A stretch of DNA of 64,000 nucleotides, from the NCBI RefSeq assembly GCF_030160395.1, contig NZ_BSOG01000001.1, positions 710,117 to 774,116 on the forward strand, in the 5' to 3' direction. The translations under genes and the position numbers were made by a program. The stretch comes from Chitinimonas prasina (GTDB lineage: Bacteria; Pseudomonadota; Gammaproteobacteria; Burkholderiales; Chitinimonadaceae). The notes beneath the pieces were generated by a model. The model worked only from the letters and a program-made list of their open reading frames with translations, was not told the origin of the DNA and searched no databases. Positions 20,357-27,996 of the stretch are shown here, one piece after another; the stretch's first letter is position 1, and every line of letters begins with the position of its first letter.

Positions 20357-20965
20357 TTACTTGGCCGGAGCCTTGGCCGACTGGGCCGCATTGCGGTCAG
20401 CCAGCGCCTTTACCAGGCCGTCAATGCCATCCTTCTGGATGGTCTGGGTGAAGCTGGTGCGGTAGTTGGTCACCAGGCTCACACCTTCAACGGTCACGTC
20501 ATAGACCTTCCAGTCGCTGCCGGTCTTGCCCAGACGGTAATCGATAGGGAAAGGCTGGCCACTGGCGGCCGACACTTCGGTACGCACGATCACATCGGTG
20601 TCGGTATCTGCCATCTTGACCGGCTTCACTTCAATACCTTGCAGCTTGTTCACACCAATGGCGGTGGAGTAGGTACGCACCAGCAGGGTACGGAACTCGC
20701 GCGACAGGGCGGCCTGCTGCTCGGGGGTCGCCTGTTTCCAGTACTTGCCCACAGCCAGCGAGGTCAGCCGGTTAAAGTCGAAGCTGGGTAGCACCTTGGC
20801 TTCCACCAGCTCGCGGAAGCGCTTGTCAGCCGGTGTCAGGTTTTCCTTCTTGATCACCTCCAGCACATCCTTGCTGGTGGTGCGCACCAGTTGCTCGGGC
20901 GCGGGTACATCGGCGGTAGCGGTCAGGCCGGCCACCAGCATCATGAAAGCAAAAAATTTACGCAT
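20357..20965 (-). CDS. mlaC: Periplasmic phospholipid carrier MlaC
   Basis: A 202-residue protein with a cleavable signal (MRKFFAFMMLVAGLTATADV) and the MlaC/Ttg2D fold: SFDFNRLTSLAVGKYWKQAT, LLVRTYSTAIG, DYRLGKTGSDWKVYDVTVEG and VSLVTNYRTSFTQTIQKDGI. It shuttles phospholipid between MlaA and the inner-membrane MlaFEDB complex. Confidence 0.94.
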   Translation of the reverse strand: MRKFFAFMMLVAGLTATADVPAPEQLVRTTSKDVLEVIKKENLTPADKRFRELVEAKVLPSFDFNRLTSLAVGKYWKQATPEQQAALSREFRTLLVRTYSTAIGVNKLQGIEVKPVKMADTDTDVIVRTEVSAASGQPFPIDYRLGKTGSDWKVYDVTVEGVSLVTNYRTSFTQTIQKDGIDGLVKALADRNAAQSAKAPAK

Positions 20966-20980
20966 AGTCGTCGTGTCCTG

Positions 20981-21466
20981 TTATGGGGCGGGTTGTGCCT
21001 GAGAGGGATTCTCCGCAGCCTTGCTGAACATGAACTGACTGATCAGTTTCTCCAGCACGACGGCAGACGAAGTCAGGGTGATTCGATCGCCAGACTTCAA
21101 CATGGTTTCATCTCCGCCAGCTTCAAGCCCTATGTACTGATCGCCCAGTATGCCCGAGGTCAGGATTTCGGCCGAAGTATCGCGGCTGAACTGATAGCCC
21201 TGCTCGATATCGAGGTCCACCACGGCACGGTAAGTGGTGGAATCCAGATGGATGCCGGCCACCCGGCCCACCAGCACGCCCGCGCTCTTGATGGGCGCAC
21301 GGGCCTTCAGGCCACCGATATTGTCGAAGGCAGCCGTCACCCGATAGGTAGGCTTGGTGCCCCCGTTGGAAACGTTGCTGACACGCAACGCCAGGAAGGC
21401 CAGCGCGGCCACGCCCAGTATTACAAACAGGCCGACCCAGAAATCATAAACGCGGCGATTCATCAA
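20981..21466 (-). CDS. mlaD: MCE-domain lipid transport subunit MlaD
   Basis: A 161-residue protein: an N-terminal membrane helix (VGLFVILGVAALAFLALRVS) and a single MCE domain (TYRVTAAFDNIGGLKARAPI, then SAGVLVGRVAGIHL and SAEILTSGILGDQYIGLEAG). MlaD forms a hexameric ring that passes lipid between MlaC and the membrane complex. Its start overlaps the mlaE stop by 4 nt. Confidence 0.95.
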   Translation of the reverse strand: MMNRRVYDFWVGLFVILGVAALAFLALRVSNVSNGGTKPTYRVTAAFDNIGGLKARAPIKSAGVLVGRVAGIHLDSTTYRAVVDLDIEQGYQFSRDTSAEILTSGILGDQYIGLEAGGDETMLKSGDRITLTSSAVVLEKLISQFMFSKAAENPSQAQPAP

Positions 21467-22257
21467 ATACCCCTAAACATGAATGCGGTCAGGATGAAAT
21501 CCAGACCCAGAATAACCAGCGAAGAAGTCACTACCGTGCGAGTGGTCGCACCGGATACCCCTTCCGCAGTGGGCGGGGCATCAAAGCCCTCGAACACCGC
21601 AATAATCGAAACAGCCACGCCGAACACCACGCTCTTGACGAGGCCATTGCCCACATCGTTGAACAGATCGACCTGGGCCTGCATCTGCGACCAGAACGTA
21701 CCGGCATCGACGCCGATCAGCACCACGCCGACCACATAACCACCCAGGATGCCCATGGCCGAGAACAACGCAGCCAGGATGGGCATGGACAGCACACCCG
21801 CCCAGAAACGTGGCGCCACCACCCGGGCCACCGGGTTCACGGCCATCATCTCCATGGCAGCCAGCTGCTCGGTCGCCTTCATCATGCCGATTTCGGCAGT
21901 AATGGCAGAACCTGCCCGGCTGGCAAACAAGAGACCTGCCACCACCGGCCCAAGTTCACGCAACAAACTCAGGGACACCAGCACACCCAGCGCCTCCGAC
22001 GCACCAAAGCGCACCAGGGTGTCGTAGCCCTGCAGGCCCAGCACCATACCCACGAACAGGCCCGATACCAGAATGATGACCAGCGACAGCACGCCGGTAA
22101 AAAACACTTCGCGTATCACCAGCCCAGGCCGGCGGAAGGAAGTGCCGGAATGCCACAGCACCGCCATCATGAAACGGAAACCGAAACCCAGCTTCTCCAT
22201 CGTGTTGACGACAGGCTCGCCAATACGGCGCACCCGCTTTTCCAGCCAATCAAGCAC
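21463..22257 (-). CDS. mlaE: Lipid asymmetry ABC transporter permease MlaE
   Basis: A 264-residue MlaE-family permease with landmarks LRELGPVVAGLLFASRAGSA, ITAEIGMMKATEQLAAMEMM and the C-terminal TRTVVTSSLVILGLDFILTA. It forms the membrane core of the Mla importer/exporter. The start overlaps the end of mlaF by 8 nt, and its stop overlaps mlaD by 4 nt. Confidence 0.95.
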   Translation of the reverse strand: MLDWLEKRVRRIGEPVVNTMEKLGFGFRFMMAVLWHSGTSFRRPGLVIREVFFTGVLSLVIILVSGLFVGMVLGLQGYDTLVRFGASEALGVLVSLSLLRELGPVVAGLLFASRAGSAITAEIGMMKATEQLAAMEMMAVNPVARVVAPRFWAGVLSMPILAALFSAMGILGGYVVGVVLIGVDAGTFWSQMQAQVDLFNDVGNGLVKSVVFGVAVSIIAVFEGFDAPPTAEGVSGATTRTVVTSSLVILGLDFILTAFMFRGI

Positions 22258-23092
22258 GGCGCACTCCCATCAGTTCATCGGTATACGGCTTGGCCGGGTA
22301 TTGGAAAGGCACGGGGCCATCAGGCAGGCCATCGACAAACTGATGCACATAGGGCTCAGCCGAAGCCGTGATCTCGGCCGGCGTACCTTCAGCCACGATC
22401 TTGCCCTCGGACACAAAATAGACATAGTCGACTATGCGCAGCGACTCCTGCACCGAATGCGTCACCATGATGGAGGTGGCACCCAAGGCATCATTGAGAT
22501 CGCGTATCAGCTTGCCTATCACCCCCAGCGAAATGGGGTCGAGGCCGGCAAACGGCTCGTCATACAGCATCAGCACCGGGTCCAGCGCAATGGCACGGGC
22601 CAGCGCCACCCGGCGAGCCATACCGCCAGACAGCTCCGATGGCATCAGCTTGGCAGCGCCACGCAGGCCCACCGCATTGAGCTTCATCAGCACCAGGTCC
22701 CGTATCATCGACTCGGGCAGCTCGGTATGCTCGCGCATCTGAAAAGCCACGTTGTCGAACACCGACATATCGGTGAACAGGGCGCCGAACTGGAACAGCA
22801 TGCCCATCTTGCGGCGCAAGTGGTACAACCCATCGCTGTCTAGCTCATGGACCACGCGGCCAGCGACACGGACCTCGCCCTTGGAAGGCTTGATCTGGCC
22901 GCCGATAAGGCGCAGCAGGGTGGTCTTGCCGCAGCCGGAGCCACCCATGATGGCAACCACCTTCCCCTTTGGTATCTTGAGGCTGATACCTTTGAGTATG
23001 GTACGGCGGTCGTAGGAAAATGTTACGTTGTCGATGTCGACAAGCGAGTCGGCGGGCACGTCGGGGGAGCTCAAGGGCATTGGGGGATTCAT
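22250..23092 (-). CDS. mlaF: Lipid asymmetry ABC transporter ATPase MlaF
   Basis: A 280-residue ATPase from MNPPMPLSSPDVPADSLVDI. Walker A is GGSGCGKTTLL, signature ELSGGMARRVALARA and Walker B VLMLYDEPFAGLDP. It powers the Mla complex and heads the mlaFEDCBA block. The start is uncertain: an ATG 12 nt downstream (MPLSS) is also in frame and neither has a strong ribosome-binding site. Confidence 0.94.
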   Translation of the reverse strand: MNPPMPLSSPDVPADSLVDIDNVTFSYDRRTILKGISLKIPKGKVVAIMGGSGCGKTTLLRLIGGQIKPSKGEVRVAGRVVHELDSDGLYHLRRKMGMLFQFGALFTDMSVFDNVAFQMREHTELPESMIRDLVLMKLNAVGLRGAAKLMPSELSGGMARRVALARAIALDPVLMLYDEPFAGLDPISLGVIGKLIRDLNDALGATSIMVTHSVQESLRIVDYVYFVSEGKIVAEGTPAEITASAEPYVHQFVDGLPDGPVPFQYPAKPYTDELMGVRRA

Positions 23093-23140
23093 AATTCTAA
23101 AGTAAGCCAGCATCCGACAACAATTTTCATGCCGGGTTCA

Positions 23141-23155
23141 TGTTGCAATGCAACA
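23141..23155. promoter_or_regulatory. Palindrome in the divergent mlaF / response-regulator gap
   Basis: TGTTGCA-A-TGCAACA is a perfect 15-nt palindrome placed 49 nt upstream of mlaF and 128 nt upstream of the divergent response-regulator gene. Symmetry and position suggest a protein binding site, but no factor can be named. The rest of the 190-nt gap shows no clear sigma-54 site. Confidence 0.35.
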
Positions 23156-23282
23156 ACACGGCCTTCCGTGGCAAGCACCAAACAGGTGCACCCATGAGGC
23201 CATGAAATTACTTCAACAGCCTCGCAAGCGGGTGCTAGGATTGTCGAAACTTCGACGCCCCTGCGCGCATTGGGAACACTGA

Positions 23283-24692
23283 ATGGATATAGCCAAGCCT
23301 GGCCTCCTACTGGTGGATGATGACCCGCTGATACGCGACACCCTGGGCTTTGTGCTCGGCGAAGCCTTCGAGGTCCGTAGTGCCGCCAGCCGGCCAGAAG
23401 CCGTCGCACTCGCCAGCTCGGTCGAGTTCCGCCCCGCCATCGCTTTGGTCGATCTGGGCTTGCCCCCCTCCCCCCACCAGCCCGACGAAGGCTTCCGCCT
23501 GATCGTCGAGTTGGCCGCCCTGGTGCCCGCCATCAAGATACTGGCCCTCAGCGGCCAGACCAGCGAACACAACGCCCGCCATGCCCGTACCCTGGGCGCC
23601 ATCGACTTCATCGCCAAGCCAGCCAGCCCGGACCATATCCTGGCAGCCCTGACCCGCGCCCTTAACTGGCGTGCCGCCGAAGTCACGCTGGCGCCACAAC
23701 TGCAGGTCGCCGGCCTGATAGGCCAGAGCCCCTCGATGGAACGGCTCAAGCGGCAGATACACCAGTTTGCCAACTCCCCCTTCCCGGTACTGGTCACCGG
23801 CGAGTCCGGCTCCGGCAAGGAAGGCGTGGCGCGAGCCCTGCACGCCGCCTCCCGCCGCAGCGAGCAACCCTACCTGGCCCTCAACTGCGCCGCCCTGGCC
23901 GAAAACCTGATCGAAGCCACCCTGTTCGGCCACGCCAAGGGCGCCTACACAGGCGCCACCACGGCCCGTGCAGGCTATTTCGAGGAAGTCGGCGAAGGCA
24001 CCCTGTTCCTCGACGAAATTGGCGAGCTGCCCTTGGGCCTGCAGGCCAAGCTGCTGCGCGTGCTGGAGAACGGCGAGTTCCAGCGCCTGGGCGAAACCCA
24101 GACCCGTGTCAGCCAGGCCAGGGTGGTCGCGGCCACCAATCGCGATCTGCGCAAGCAGTCACGCAGCGGCGACTTCCGCGCCGACCTCTATCACCGGCTG
24201 TCGGTGTTGGCCATCGACACCCCACCCCTGCGGGAACTCGGCGACGACCGCAGCCTGCTGCTGGAACACTTTCTGCGACTCTATGCCCAGCAACTGGCCG
24301 TCGCCCCCTTCCAGCTCGACCCCGAGGCCAGGCAGGCCTGGCAGCGTTACCGCTTTCCCGGCAATGTGCGGGAGCTGCGCAACATCACCATCCGGCTGCT
24401 GGCCAAGCACCCTGGCGAGCAGATAGACAAGGCTACGCTGGCAGACGAATTCGACAGCGAGCAGATGGACGCCGAGGCTGCGACCACGCAACCCGATCTG
24501 GCCGCCGCCATCCAGCTGCTGCGCAACCAGCCCGATTTCAACCTGGATGCCTGGCTGGCCGCCTGGGAGCAAAGCTGCATCGCCGCCGCCCTGCAACTGG
24601 CAGACGGCAATATGAGCCAGGCCGCCCGCCTGCTGGGCGTCAACCGAACCACCCTGTACAGCCGGCTCGATAGCCAGCGGAAGGTAAGCTAG
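23283..24692 (+). CDS. Sigma-54-dependent response regulator (PrsR-like)
   Basis: A 469-residue NtrC-type regulator. The receiver domain (about residues 6-125) has the acidic pocket VDDDP and the phospho-acceptor Asp57 (ALVDLGLP), with a short Pro-rich insert after it. The AAA+ domain (about 145-370) has Walker A GESGSGKE and the sigma-54 contact loop as GAYTGA instead of the usual GAFTGA. A Fis-type helix-turn-helix is at the end (MSQAARLLGVNRTTLYSRLD). Overall it resembles PrsR, the regulator of PEP-CTERM/exopolysaccharide systems. No histidine kinase is adjacent. It sits 2 bp ahead of the pilus-type ATPase gene, so it likely belongs to the same operon. Confidence 0.88.
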   Translation: MDIAKPGLLLVDDDPLIRDTLGFVLGEAFEVRSAASRPEAVALASSVEFRPAIALVDLGLPPSPHQPDEGFRLIVELAALVPAIKILALSGQTSEHNARHARTLGAIDFIAKPASPDHILAALTRALNWRAAEVTLAPQLQVAGLIGQSPSMERLKRQIHQFANSPFPVLVTGESGSGKEGVARALHAASRRSEQPYLALNCAALAENLIEATLFGHAKGAYTGATTARAGYFEEVGEGTLFLDEIGELPLGLQAKLLRVLENGEFQRLGETQTRVSQARVVAATNRDLRKQSRSGDFRADLYHRLSVLAIDTPPLRELGDDRSLLLEHFLRLYAQQLAVAPFQLDPEARQAWQRYRFPGNVRELRNITIRLLAKHPGEQIDKATLADEFDSEQMDAEAATTQPDLAAAIQLLRNQPDFNLDAWLAAWEQSCIAAALQLADGNMSQAARLLGVNRTTLYSRLDSQRKVS

Positions 24693-24694
24693 CC

Positions 24695-26056
24695 ATGTAC
24701 CTGGAGCACTACGGCCTGACCGAGCCGCCATTCCGCATCACCCCTCACACCGAGTTCTTCTACCAGGGCGCCAACCGCGGCGCCACGCTGGAAGCCCTGC
24801 AATACGCCATCCTGCACGGCGAAGGCCTGGTCAAGGTCACCGGCGAGGTCGGTGCCGGCAAGACCATGCTGTGCCGGGTACTGATGGAACGGCTGCCGGC
24901 CAATATCGACACCGTCTACCTGGCCAACCCCAGCCTGAGCAAGGACGAGATCCTGCTGGCCATCGCCGACGACCTGCACCTGGACCTGGGCAACGCCCGC
25001 GCCAAGGTATTGATACGCGCCCTGCAGGAAGCCCTGATCGCCCGCTACGCCGAAGGCCGCCAGGTGGTGGTGCTGATAGACGAGGCCCATGCCATGCCCG
25101 AGGAAAGCCTGGAAGAAGTCAGGCTGCTGTCCAACCTGGAGCATGGCCACCACAAGCTGATGCAGATCGTCCTGTTTGGCCAGCCCGAGCTGAACGACAA
25201 GCTGGCCGCCCAGCATATGCGCCAGTTGCGTGAGCGCATCACCCATGGCTTCGAGCTGGCCCCCCTGCGCCAGACCGATGTCGGCGACTACCTCATGTTC
25301 CGGCTGCGCGCCGCCGGCTACAAGGGCCCGGACATCTTCACCGCCAAGGCAGTGCAGCTGATCTCGGCCGAATCCGAAGGCCTGACCCGCCGCATCAACA
25401 TCCTGGCAGACAAATGCCTGATCGCCTCGTTTGCCGCCGGCCGCCACCAAGTGGACCAGGCCGAAGCCCGCGCCGCCATCAAGGACAGCGGATTTCGCCA
25501 CCGCCGCCCCCTGCGCCTGGGCTGGCCCCTGGCCAGCACCGGCCTGGTCAGCCTGGGACTGATCGCCGGCGCCACCGGCGGCCATTGGCTCACCCCCCAG
25601 GTAGCGCCTCCCGCCCACACCACCCAGCCGGCAGCCCAGACCCGCCCCGCGCCAGCCATCACGCCACCCGCCGCCGCACCCACCCCGCTACCGGCCAGTC
25701 AGCCCGCCACGGCCGATGCGCTATTCGACACCCGTCTGACACAAAGCCGCAGCGCACTGAACCAACAACCGGCAGGCACCTACACCATCCTGCTGTCGGT
25801 CACCCCCAAGCAGCGCCGGGCCGAGCTGGCCGATTTCCTGGGGCAGGCCGCACGCAAGCTGCCGGCAGACAGCCTGTATCTCTACCCCACCACCACCCGC
25901 GAAGGCACGCCGCACTACGGCCTGGCCTACGGCCTGTTTACCGACCAGCGCGCAGCCGCCCAGGCACTGGCGCAGCTACCGCCCAACCTGCAGCGCAACC
26001 AACCCATACTGCGCACCGTGGGCGGCATACGCGAAGAAATGTGGAAACAGCAATAA
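24695..26056 (+). CDS. mshM: MshM/ExeA-like AAA ATPase with C-terminal SPOR-like domain
   Basis: A 453-residue protein starting MYLEHYGLTEPPFRITPHTE, the hallmark of the ExeA/GspA/MshM ATPases. Walker A is GEVGAGKTML (near residue 53) and Walker B VVVLIDEAHAMP. After the ATPase (about 270 residues) come a membrane helix (LASTGLVSLGLIAGATG), a Pro/Ala-rich linker and a C-terminal segment (YTILLSVTPKQRRAELADFL ... HYGLAYGLFTDQRAAAQALA) resembling a SPOR peptidoglycan-binding fold. Such ATPases help seat a secretin through the cell wall. The next gene encodes that secretin. Confidence 0.85.
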   Translation: MYLEHYGLTEPPFRITPHTEFFYQGANRGATLEALQYAILHGEGLVKVTGEVGAGKTMLCRVLMERLPANIDTVYLANPSLSKDEILLAIADDLHLDLGNARAKVLIRALQEALIARYAEGRQVVVLIDEAHAMPEESLEEVRLLSNLEHGHHKLMQIVLFGQPELNDKLAAQHMRQLRERITHGFELAPLRQTDVGDYLMFRLRAAGYKGPDIFTAKAVQLISAESEGLTRRINILADKCLIASFAAGRHQVDQAEARAAIKDSGFRHRRPLRLGWPLASTGLVSLGLIAGATGGHWLTPQVAPPAHTTQPAAQTRPAPAITPPAAAPTPLPASQPATADALFDTRLTQSRSALNQQPAGTYTILLSVTPKQRRAELADFLGQAARKLPADSLYLYPTTTREGTPHYGLAYGLFTDQRAAAQALAQLPPNLQRNQPILRTVGGIREEMWKQQ

Positions 26057-26115
26057 ATCTTATAAATCAGCCGTTTCCAAGCTAAAGCTAAAGTACAGGT
26101 ATAGAATCAGAGCAA

Positions 26116-27987
26116 ATGCCCTACCACGCCATGAGCCGCCACCGCCTACTCCTACTCGCCCCGCTGCTTGCCGTCGGCTGCGCCACCCAACCCATGCAGG
26201 TGGAACAGGGCCGCCATGTCGCCGCCCCCGCCGCCACACCCGCCGGCCTGCCGCAGCTGGTGGAGCGCCCGGCCTTCCTGCCCAAGCCCGGCGCCCAGAA
26301 CCGCAGCGACACCTACAGCGTGGTGGTGAACAATGTCCCGGTGCGCGACCTGATGTTCGCCCTGGCCCGCGACGCCAAGCTCAATGTGGACGTGCACCCG
26401 CTGATCACCGGCACCGTCACCGTCAACGCGCTGAACCAGACCCTGCCGCAGATCCTGGATCGCATCTCGCGCCAAATAGACATGCGCTACACCATGGAAA
26501 ACGGTGTGCTGTCCGTGGTGCCCGACCGTCCCTTCGTCAAGACCTACACGGTGGACTACGTCAACACCGCCCGCACCGCCACCGGCAAGGTCGTCATCGC
26601 CACTTCTGTAGCCTCAACCGGCGGGGCATCCGGGGGCGGCGGCAGCAACAGCTCCAACACCGAAATCACCAACCTCTCCGAGAACAAGTTCTGGGAACGG
26701 CTGGAAGCCAATATCCGCAGTCTGCTGACCTCCACCCGGCGTGTCACCGAGGGCGAAAAGGTCGAACGCGAAGCGCTGGCCAGCAAGGACGAGTCGCTGC
26801 GCCAAAGTGAGTTGAGCCAGCAGCGCAAGACCGCTGAGCGGAACGAAAAGCTCGAGGCAGCCAAGATCGCCGTGCAGGCCGGCCCCGGTGCCGGCGACGT
26901 GCTGGAAAAGCTGACTGCCCCCCCCGCCACGCCCTCGACAGGTGGCAGCGGCGATAGCGCCGACGACGTCTTCATCCACCCCGAAACCGGCGTCATTACC
27001 GTCAATGCCAGCAGCCGCGAACACGCCAAGGTGCAGGAATACCTGGACCGTGTCACCGCTGGCGCCCGCCGGCAGGTGCTGATCGAAGCCACCATCGTCG
27101 AGGTGACCCTGGGTGACCAATACCAGGCCGGCATAGACTGGAGCGTGCTGAAGAACCAGGAGAACCGGCTCAATTTCAACCAGAACCTGACCGGTTCCAA
27201 CCCACTGACCTCGGCCTACGACAAGGTCAAGTCCATCACCGGCCCGCTGTCCATCCTGTCCTACACCAATACCGCCAGCAGCCTGTTCAAGGGCGCGGAC
27301 TTCAACGTCACCATCAAGGCGCTGGAACAGTTCGGCAAGACCAAGGTGCTGTCCAGCCCCAAGATCATGGCGCTGAACAACCAGACCGCCGTCCTCAAGG
27401 TGGTGGACGAAAAAGTCTACTTCCAGCTGACCTACACCCCACCGCAGACCGCTGAGAACGGCACCACCACAGCCGCCACCTACACCAGCGATATCAAGAC
27501 CGTACCGGTAGGCATGGTCATGAGCGTCACACCGCAGATATCGGCGCAGGACATGGTCTCGCTCAATGTCCGACCCACCATCTCCCGCATCACCGGCTAC
27601 AAGCCCGACCCAGCCGTGCGCATACTGGGCTCACCCATAGACAGCATGATCCCCGAGATACAGGTCAGGGAGCTGGAATCCACCCTGACCCTGGCCGATG
27701 GCCAGGTCGCAGTGCTGGGCGGCCTGATCCAGGACAATGTCCAGACCAGCCGCAACGGCCTGCCCGGCCTGTCGCGCCTGCCCTGGGGCGTGGGCGACCT
27801 GTTCAGCTCGCGTGACGACATCGCTGGCAAAAGCGAACTGGTCATCTTCATGCGCCCCATCGTGGTACGCGACCCCAGCCTCAACGGCGACCTGTCGACC
27901 TATCGCCAATACCTGCCGGATGACAAGTTCTTCCAGAACGCCAAGGACGAGATGTCCGTCTTCAACAGTGGCCTGACGGCGCACTGA
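26116..27987 (+). CDS. mshL: Secretin lipoprotein of an MSHA-like pilus system
   Basis: A 623-residue outer-membrane secretin. The signal peptide ends in a lipobox LLAVGC. A periplasmic STN/N-domain region follows (VPVRDLMFALARDAKLNVDV), then a Gly/Ser- and Glu/Lys-rich spacer, an N-type domain (VQEYLDRVTAGARRQVLIEA), and the secretin core (KVLSSPKIMALNNQTAVLKV ... ADGQVAVLGGLIQDN). It forms the channel for pilus passage. A start 15 nt later (MSRHRLLLLAPLLAVGC) would give a more standard lipoprotein signal. mshN follows 9 bp downstream. Confidence 0.9.
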   Translation: MPYHAMSRHRLLLLAPLLAVGCATQPMQVEQGRHVAAPAATPAGLPQLVERPAFLPKPGAQNRSDTYSVVVNNVPVRDLMFALARDAKLNVDVHPLITGTVTVNALNQTLPQILDRISRQIDMRYTMENGVLSVVPDRPFVKTYTVDYVNTARTATGKVVIATSVASTGGASGGGGSNSSNTEITNLSENKFWERLEANIRSLLTSTRRVTEGEKVEREALASKDESLRQSELSQQRKTAERNEKLEAAKIAVQAGPGAGDVLEKLTAPPATPSTGGSGDSADDVFIHPETGVITVNASSREHAKVQEYLDRVTAGARRQVLIEATIVEVTLGDQYQAGIDWSVLKNQENRLNFNQNLTGSNPLTSAYDKVKSITGPLSILSYTNTASSLFKGADFNVTIKALEQFGKTKVLSSPKIMALNNQTAVLKVVDEKVYFQLTYTPPQTAENGTTTAATYTSDIKTVPVGMVMSVTPQISAQDMVSLNVRPTISRITGYKPDPAVRILGSPIDSMIPEIQVRELESTLTLADGQVAVLGGLIQDNVQTSRNGLPGLSRLPWGVGDLFSSRDDIAGKSELVIFMRPIVVRDPSLNGDLSTYRQYLPDDKFFQNAKDEMSVFNSGLTAH

Positions 27988-27996
27988 GGGGGCAGC

